Part shown: positions 5,986 to 10,436 of the stretch, one piece after another
How the letters are laid out: the number at the start of each line of letters is the position of its first letter
How positions within the stretch are numbered: the stretch's first letter is position 1
DNA from: an uncultured Clostridia bacterium
GTDB lineage: Bacteria > Bacillota > Clostridia > Oscillospirales > Oscillospiraceae
Direction of reading: 5' to 3'
DNA: 10,436 nt
Assembly: GCA_945867445.1 (NCBI GenBank)
Contig: CAMBID010000010.1
Coordinates: forward strand, 1 to 10,436
Notes under the pieces: generated by a model
What the model was told of the DNA's origin: nothing
What the model saw: the letters and a program-made list of their open reading frames with translations, nothing else
Databases searched by the model: none
Position numbers and translations under genes: made by a program

Positions 5986-6291
5986 ATGGAGCTGCTGCGG
6001 GACGGGGTGCTGGCCTTCCTCTCCGCCGTGGGGCTGACCACCTGCGTGTGGCTGGTGGCCGGGGCCTTCCTCAACCGGGAGAAGCGCCGGAACCCCGGGA
6101 TACGGCTGGTCCTGCCCCTGGCGGGGGACGCCCCCGCCATGACCCAGGACGTGCGGGAGCTGGTGCGCATCCGCCGCCAGATCCCGGGGGCGGTGATCGT
6201 ACTGGAGGACCGGGGAATGAGCGGAGAGAGCCGGGAACTGGCGGAGTATTTCTGCCGAAAATACACGAGCGTGGAGCTGCGGGAGCCCTGA
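5986..6291 (+). CDS. Small single-pass membrane protein of unknown function (possible sporulation protein)
   Basis: The 101-aa product is not one I recognise by name. Residues 8-28 (VLAFLSAVGLTTCVWLVAGAF) are a single membrane helix; it is followed by the positive patch NREKRRNPGIR, which predicts a cytoplasmic C-terminal domain. That domain reads IRLVLPLAGDAPAMTQDV, a helix, then PGAVIVLEDRGMSGESRELA and a final CRKYTSVELRE, a beta-alpha-beta order that looks like the first half of a family 2 glycosyltransferase (VVIPV...E-VIVVDDGS-D-T-EIA), but with no room for the rest of such an enzyme. The coding evidence is a strong GGAGGTGAT site, GC-rich third positions and a compact position 21 bases before recD2. 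The upstream box matches those of two sporulation genes in the window, so a sporulation role is inferred, not shown. Confidence 0.7.
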   Translation: MELLRDGVLAFLSAVGLTTCVWLVAGAFLNREKRRNPGIRLVLPLAGDAPAMTQDVRELVRIRRQIPGAVIVLEDRGMSGESRELAEYFCRKYTSVELREP

Positions 6292-6312
6292 GCCCCCAGC
6301 GAAGGAGAGAGA

Positions 6313-8514
6313 ATGGAAGAGCTGACAGCAAGGGAAGGCACCGTCCAGAGCGTGGTCTTTCAGAACGAGGAGAACGGCTACACCGTGCTCCGTCTCATGA
6401 CGGAGGAGGGGGAGCTCATCACGGTGGTGGGCTGCATCCCCTGCGCCGCCCCGGGGGAGCATCTTGGCGTCTCCGGCGCCTGGGAGACCCACCCTCAGCA
6501 CGGCCCCCAGCTCCGGGCGGAGGAGGTGGAGCGCCGCCTGCCGGAGGACGCCGAGGCGCTCATCAGCTACCTGGGCTCCGGCGTCTGCCGCGGCCTGGGC
6601 CCCGCCACCGCCCGGCGCCTGGTGGAGCGCTTCGGGCAGAAGACAGCGGAGGTCCTCTCCTCCCAGCCGGAGAAGCTGAGCCTCATCAAGGGCATCACCG
6701 CCCGCCGGGCCATGGAGATCTCCGAGAGCTTCCGCCGCCACATGGGACTGCGCCGCCTCATGGCCTTCCTGGCGCAGTACGGATTGCCGCCGGTCCTGGC
6801 CATCCGGCTCCGGCAGCTCTACGGGGACGGGGCTCTCGACGCCATCCGGCGGGACCCCTACCTCCTCAGTACCGACGCCGGGGGCCTTCCCTTCTCCGCG
6901 GCGGACGAGATCGCCATGAGCATGGGCTTCTCCGCCCGGAGCCCGGAGCGGCTGCGCTCCGCCCTGCTCTTCGAGCTGAGCCACAACGAGGGAAACGGCC
7001 ACGTTTTCCTGCCCCGGACCAAGCTGCTGGCGGCCACCACCCAGCTTCTGGGGGAGGAGACCGGCGTGGAGGAGGCCCTGGATACCCTGATTGAGGAGGG
7101 GAAGATCGTCTCCGAGACCGTGGCCAACGTGGAGGCCTGCTACCTCCTCCGCCTCCACGAGGCGGAGAGCTACGCCTGCCGGAAGCTTTGGAACCTCCTC
7201 TCCGCCACGGCGGACATCAGCGCCCGGGCGGGCAGGACCGTGGACGAGATCGAGGCCGCCCAGGGCATCACCTACGCGCCCTTGCAGCGCCGGGCGGTGG
7301 AGCTGGCGGCGGAGCACGGGGTGCTGATCCTCACCGGCGGGCCCGGCACCGGCAAGACCACCACCGTCCGGGGCATCGTGTCCCTCTTTGAGCGGATGGG
7401 CCTTGCCATTGTGCTGGCGGCCCCCACGGGCCGGGCCGCCCAGCGGCTGGGAGAGCTGACGGGCCGGGAGGCCCAGACCGTTCATCGGCTCCTTGGCATG
7501 AGCTGGAACGACGCCACCCACGAGGTGACCTTTGCGAAAGGCGAGAAAGAGCCCCTGGAGGCCGACGCCGTCATCGTGGATGAGATGAGCATGGTGGACC
7601 TGCCCCTCTTCGCGGCGCTGCTGCGGGCATTGCGGCCCGGCACCCGCCTTGTGATGGTGGGGGATGCCGACCAGCTGCCCTCCGTGGGGGCGGGGAATGT
7701 CTTTTCGGACCTCATCCGCTCCGGGAAGGTGGAGACCGTCTTTCTGCGGGAGGTCTTCCGCCAGGCGGAGCGCTCCGCCATCATCCGCAACGCCCACGCC
7801 GTGAATGCCGGCGAGCCGCCCCGGCTTCAGAACGATCAGGGGGACTTCTATTTCCTCTGCCGGCGGGACCCCCAGCGGGCGGCGGCCACCGTGGTGGAGC
7901 TCTGCCGGCAGCGCCTGCCGGAAAAGATGGGCGTCCCCGTGAATGACATCCAGGTCCTGACCCCCACCCGCAAGGGTCCCGCCGGGGCGGAGAATCTGAA
8001 CCGCCTCCTGCAGGAGGCCCTGAACCCCGCCCGGCCGGGACAGCCGGAGCTCCGCTGGGGCGAGCGGATCTTCCGCCCCGGGGACCGGGTGATGCAGACC
8101 CGGAACGACTACGACATCCTTTGGGAAAGGGAGGACGGCACCGTGGGCAGCGGCGTTTTCAACGGGGACGTGGGCTGCATCCGGGCCATCGACCCGGCGG
8201 GGGGGTGGCTTTCCGTCGTCTACGAGAACCGCAAGGCCCTCTACTCCCTGGAGATGCTCTCCGAGCTCGATCTGGCCTACGCTCAGACGGTACATAAGGC
8301 CCAGGGCAGCGAATACCGCTGCGTGGTGCTCTGCGCCATGCCCTCCGCCCCGGGGCTCATGGTCCGGGGGGTGCTCTACACCGCCCTGACCCGGGCCCGG
8401 GAGCTTTTGATCCTGGTAGGGGATGACGCCGCCGTCCGGGAGATGGCGGCCAACGACCGCCGGGCCCGGCGCTACTCGGGCCTTCGCTGGCGGCTGGCCC
8501 ACAGCGTGATATAA
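6313..8514 (+). CDS. recD2: RecD2 family ATP-dependent 5'-3' DNA helicase
   Basis: The 733-aa product is an SF1B helicase of the RecBC-independent RecD2 (YrrC) type. It has the N-terminal OB-like domain (1-75), a tandem helix-hairpin-helix region (about 85-190, with VCRGLGPATARRLVERFG at 91-108 and IKGITARRA), and the two RecA-like domains: Walker A GGPGTGKTT (342-350, Lys348), Walker B VIVDEMSMVD (Asp423, Glu424), motif III MVGDADQLPSVGAGNVFSDL, motif IV REVFRQAERS, motif V TVHKAQGSEY (659-668) and motif VI YTALTRAR (689-696). Length is in the family range (715-800). RecD2 unwinds DNA 5' to 3' and helps replication forks and DNA repair. ATG 6313 has AAGGAGAGAG upstream. It may be cotranscribed with the small membrane gene before it. 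Confidence 0.95.
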   Translation: MEELTAREGTVQSVVFQNEENGYTVLRLMTEEGELITVVGCIPCAAPGEHLGVSGAWETHPQHGPQLRAEEVERRLPEDAEALISYLGSGVCRGLGPATARRLVERFGQKTAEVLSSQPEKLSLIKGITARRAMEISESFRRHMGLRRLMAFLAQYGLPPVLAIRLRQLYGDGALDAIRRDPYLLSTDAGGLPFSAADEIAMSMGFSARSPERLRSALLFELSHNEGNGHVFLPRTKLLAATTQLLGEETGVEEALDTLIEEGKIVSETVANVEACYLLRLHEAESYACRKLWNLLSATADISARAGRTVDEIEAAQGITYAPLQRRAVELAAEHGVLILTGGPGTGKTTTVRGIVSLFERMGLAIVLAAPTGRAAQRLGELTGREAQTVHRLLGMSWNDATHEVTFAKGEKEPLEADAVIVDEMSMVDLPLFAALLRALRPGTRLVMVGDADQLPSVGAGNVFSDLIRSGKVETVFLREVFRQAERSAIIRNAHAVNAGEPPRLQNDQGDFYFLCRRDPQRAAATVVELCRQRLPEKMGVPVNDIQVLTPTRKGPAGAENLNRLLQEALNPARPGQPELRWGERIFRPGDRVMQTRNDYDILWEREDGTVGSGVFNGDVGCIRAIDPAGGWLSVVYENRKALYSLEMLSELDLAYAQTVHKAQGSEYRCVVLCAMPSAPGLMVRGVLYTALTRARELLILVGDDAAVREMAANDRRARRYSGLRWRLAHSVI

Positions 8515-8520
8515 GAAAAC

Positions 8521-8536
8521 GGCCCCCACGGGGGCC
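8521..8536 (+). other. GC hairpin between recD2 and the HAD gene
   Basis: GGCCCCC (8521-8527) pairs with GGGGGCC (8530-8536) around AC, or GGCCCC/GGGGCC around the tetraloop CACG. It begins 6 bases after the recD2 stop and lies just before the AAAGGA site of the next gene. Without a T-run it is more likely a processing or attenuation stem than a full terminator. Confidence 0.45.
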
Positions 8537-8550
8537 GGAAAGGATATCCT

Positions 8551-9396
8551 ATGAAGCGCTACACCCTCCTCACCGCCGACATGGACGGCACTGTTCTCAA
8601 TACCTGCAAGGAGATTACCCCCCGCACCGCCCGGGCCATCCACCGGGCTCTCGCGGAGGGCTGGGAGATCCTTTTTGCCACCGGCCGCTGCCTTGCCGAG
8701 GTCCGGCCCTACCTCGCCGATTTCCCGGACATGCACTACCTCCTCTGCCACAGCGGAGCCACCGTCACGGACCTGCGCACAGGGCGGGACCTCTGCTCCG
8801 TCCCCATCCACCCGGATACCATGAAGAAGGTCCTCGCCGTCACGGCGGGATCCGACGCGGCGGCGGTCTTCTTCCTGGGCAATGAGCTCTACATTGAGGA
8901 GCGTTTCCGGGGCCGGATGCCCTACTTTGGCTGCCAGTGCTTCGAGGCCCTCTACGAGCGCTGCGCCCACTGGGTGCCAGACCGGGAGGCCCTGCTCCAA
9001 GAGCACATCCACGACGTCCGCAAGCTGAACTTCTTCTTCCACGAAACGGAGGAGTGGCGGCGCTGCGGAGAGCTCTTCCGGGAAATGCCGGTGGAGTTCG
9101 CCTCCGGCATCCCCAATAACTTTGAGATCACCGCCCCCGGCGTCAGCAAGGGGGAGGGCCTGCGCCTCCTCTGCCGCGCCCTGGGGATCGATATTGCCCA
9201 GACCGTGGCCTGCGGCGACGAGGGCAACGACGTCAGCATCCTCCGGGCGGCGGGTCTCGGCGTCGCCATGGGCAACGCCACCGCGGAGGCGAAGGCCGCG
9301 GCGGACGTCCAGGTGGCGGACTGCGACCACGACGGCGTGGCCGAAGCCATTGAGCGCTACCTGGGGCAGTCCATCCGGAGGGAGGGAAGCGAATGA
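8551..9396 (+). CDS. Cof-type HAD-superfamily hydrolase
   Basis: The 281-aa product is a cytoplasmic phosphatase of the HAD IIB (Cof/YidA) group. Motif I is DMDGT with the nucleophile Asp10 and acid/base Asp12; motif II is the ATGR segment ([10 protein letters not shown], about 43-52); motif III Lys200 lies in [11 protein letters not shown]; motif IV GDEGND supplies Asp223 and Asp227 for magnesium. The insert between about 85 and 185 is the C2-type cap that sets specificity, so the substrate, typically a sugar phosphate or nucleotide, cannot be read from sequence. Length is typical (260-290). AAAGGA is placed about 7 nt before ATG 8551. It ends in a 4-base ATGA overlap with rnhA, so the pair is translationally coupled. 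Confidence 0.92.
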   Translation: MKRYTLLTADMDGTVLNTCKEITPRTARAIHRALAEGWEILFATGRCLAEVRPYLADFPDMHYLLCHSGATVTDLRTGRDLCSVPIHPDTMKKVLAVTAGSDAAAVFFLGNELYIEERFRGRMPYFGCQCFEALYERCAHWVPDREALLQEHIHDVRKLNFFFHETEEWRRCGELFREMPVEFASGIPNNFEITAPGVSKGEGLRLLCRALGIDIAQTVACGDEGNDVSILRAAGLGVAMGNATAEAKAAADVQVADCDHDGVAEAIERYLGQSIRREGSE

Positions 9397-9830
9397 AGAC
9401 CGTCACCCTCTATACGGACGGCGCCTGCTCCGGCAATCCCGGCCCCGGAGGCTGGGGGGCCATCCTGATGTACGGGGAGCACCGGCGGGAGCTCTCCGGC
9501 GGGGAGAGGAGCACCACCAACAACCGCATGGAGCTCACCGCCGTGATCGAGGGTCTCCGCCTCCTGAAGGAGCCCTGCACCGTGGAGCTCTGGAGCGACT
9601 CCCGGTATGTCATCGACGCCCTGGACAAGGGCTGGGCCCGGTCCTGGCAGAAGCGGGGCTGGGTGAAAAGCGACAAAAAGCCCGCCCTGAACCCGGACCT
9701 CTGGGAGCAATTGCTTTCCCTCTGCGACATCCACGCCGTCCGCTGCCACTGGGTCAGGGGCCACGCCGAGAACCCCTTCAACAACCGCTGCGACGAACTG
9801 GCGGTGGCGGAGAGCCGGAAGTTCCGGTGA
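9393..9830 (+). CDS. rnhA: Ribonuclease HI
   Basis: The 145-aa product degrades the RNA strand of RNA-DNA hybrids, removing primers and R-loops. All catalytic residues are in place: Asp9 in [16 protein letters not shown], Glu47 in TTNNRMEL, Asp69 in WSDSRYVID, His124 in [14 protein letters not shown] and Asp134. The basic loop [19 protein letters not shown] (89-107) is the substrate-handling region of Escherichia coli-type enzymes. Length is as expected (145-160). GGAGGGAAGCGA precedes ATG 9393, which overlaps the HAD stop (ATGA). It is the last recognisable gene of the string. Confidence 0.96.
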   Translation: MKTVTLYTDGACSGNPGPGGWGAILMYGEHRRELSGGERSTTNNRMELTAVIEGLRLLKEPCTVELWSDSRYVIDALDKGWARSWQKRGWVKSDKKPALNPDLWEQLLSLCDIHAVRCHWVRGHAENPFNNRCDELAVAESRKFR

Positions 9831-10030
9831 GGCCGGGGTACCATTCGTGGCGGGATCTTCCTGCCGCTCCGGCAAGGGAGGAAGCGCAGAAAGCATTTGC
9901 TTGGAATCAGGACCCCATCAGCCATTGGCTGGGCCTTCGTTCCTTATGACCGCGTTCCCCGTCCATTCCCCGGGATGGATTCCCAGGGAAAGGCCGCGGC
10001 CCTTCCTTGGTGTCGTTTGAAGGGGGATCA

Positions 10031-10060
10031 GGGGAGAATCGAACCTCCCCCGAAATTTTT
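10031..10060 (+). terminator. Possible intrinsic terminator downstream of rnhA
   Basis: GGGGAG (10031-10036) and CTCCCC (10045-10050) form a 6-bp stem with an 8-nt loop, followed after CGAAA by TTTTT (10056-10060). The U-run starts 5 bases after the stem, which weakens the case. It would end a message 200 nt past the rnhA stop. Confidence 0.4.
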
Positions 10061-10290
10061 CTTGGGGATCGTTAAGCTGCCGATCTTCATGGGAACCCCC
10101 GGTTGGTCAACCGCCCCCGGCGGGGATCATTGGGACTGGGGATGTCCCACAGAGGCAATCATCGCTTCCCAATTCACAAACTGTTTACAGGGGAATCATA
10201 ATTCCGCAAAGATTTCCTGGTAAATTAAGAACCAACAAAGGGGTTCTCCCAGCCCCGATGTTCCCTCTCTCTCCTAAAATCATACTGAGG

Positions 10291-10320
10291 AAGGCCCCCT
10301 GCCGTGCGGCAGGGGGCCTT
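10291..10320. terminator. Strong 13-bp GC hairpin, terminator-like
   Basis: AAGGCCCCCTGCC (10291-10303) and GGCAGGGGGCCTT (10308-10320) pair perfectly around the loop GTGC. On the plus strand CTGCCGCTTTT follows; on the minus strand only scattered T residues follow. A plus-strand terminator for the rnhA string or for a non-coding transcript is the best reading, but it could serve both strands. The strand is therefore left open. Confidence 0.7.
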
Positions 10321-10436
10321 CTGCCGCTTTTCCGCAGGGCTCCGCTCATCGCTCCAGGTTATACTAGAATCCATTAAAAACATGCTGCCCGTTCCATAAC
10401 GATAAAACCCCAAGCATGAAGCTGGATCGGCGTTAC

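Larger units (their letters stand above)
9831..10436. other. Gene-free 600-bp region with several small hairpins
   Basis: No open frame here has both a credible start signal and a family resemblance. The base composition is visibly less GC-rich, mainly from 10050 on. Small inverted repeats occur in series: CTTCC-TGCCG/CGGCA-GGAAG (9857-9884, with a 5-nt bulge), CAGCC/GGCTG (9919-9931), GGGGAG/CTCCCC (10031-10050), GATCG/CGATC (10067-10085), CGGTTG/CAACCG (10100-10113), GGGAC/GTCCC (10132-10148) and the strong stem at 10291-10320. The string GGGGATC occurs at 10023, 10064 and 10122. This could be a long 3' untranslated region of the rnhA message, an untested structured RNA, or decayed sequence. 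Confidence 0.6.

Noticed and set aside
5827..9330. Very long minus-strand open frame of 1167 codons
   Set aside because: It runs antisense to recD2, the HAD gene and ybeY, all with complete catalytic motifs. In GC-rich DNA such long shadow frames are common, and the translation has low-complexity Gly/Ala/Leu/Pro/His content with no domain.
10021..10110. tRNA gene on the minus strand, suggested by GGTTCGATTC at 10045-10036
   Set aside because: The T-loop-like string is there, but the T stem has a mismatch, no matching acceptor strand exists about 70 nt upstream, and no anticodon arm or CCA end can be drawn. At most it is a chance or a decayed fragment.
10023..10129. GGGGATC at 10023, 10064 and 10122 as a repeat array or CRISPR
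   Set aside because: Only seven to eight bases are shared and the spacing is unequal (41 and 58), so it is not a CRISPR array and may be chance.
9897..10223. 108-codon plus-strand frame after rnhA
   Set aside because: It needs a TTG start without a ribosome binding site, has an irregular composition and covers several inverted repeats.
10350..10380. Promoter around TATACT/TATAAC near 10360
   Set aside because: A -10-like hexamer can be read on either strand, but no acceptable -35 lies 16-18 nt away on either, and no gene follows within the window.

Overview
The window is GC-rich chromosomal DNA from a Gram-positive, endospore-forming anaerobe, most likely a Clostridia member of the Oscillospirales (Flavonifractor/Lawsonibacter-like). 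I infer this from three sporulation genes (ylbJ, yqfC, yqfD), the yqfC-yqfD-phoH-ybeY order typical of Firmicutes, strong AGGAGG-type ribosome binding sites and short intergenic gaps. I could not run a database search, so the taxon is an inference.

Layout. On the minus strand, from the left edge, lie the N-terminal part of tex (a nucleic-acid-binding accessory protein; its 3' end is outside the window) with its own sigma-A-type promoter, then a ylbJ-like sporulation membrane protein. A 105-bp divergent region separates ylbJ from a long plus-strand gene string: yqfC, yqfD, phoH, a GNAT acetyltransferase, ybeY, a 101-aa single-pass membrane protein of unknown function, recD2, a Cof-type HAD phosphatase and rnhA. 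Most plus-strand genes are separated by under 70 bases or overlap by 1-4 bases, so one or a few polycistronic messages are likely. The last 600 bases hold no convincing gene, only several small hairpins and one perfect 13-bp terminator-like stem.

How the genes work together. yqfC, yqfD and ylbJ are mother-cell sporulation functions in relatives. phoH and ybeY belong to rRNA and ribosome maintenance. recD2 and rnhA handle DNA ends, forks and RNA-DNA hybrids. The most interesting signal is a GCATAGG(C/A)T box that appears 17-19 nt before the start codon of ylbJ, yqfC and the unknown 101-aa gene. It resembles a mother-cell sigma-E type -10 element (CATAnnnT), and it ties the unknown small membrane protein to the sporulation programme. 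Two other departures from the usual layout are the GNAT gene standing where pgpH/yqfF usually sits, and the replacement of the usual dgkA-cdd-era tail by the small membrane gene, recD2, HAD and rnhA.
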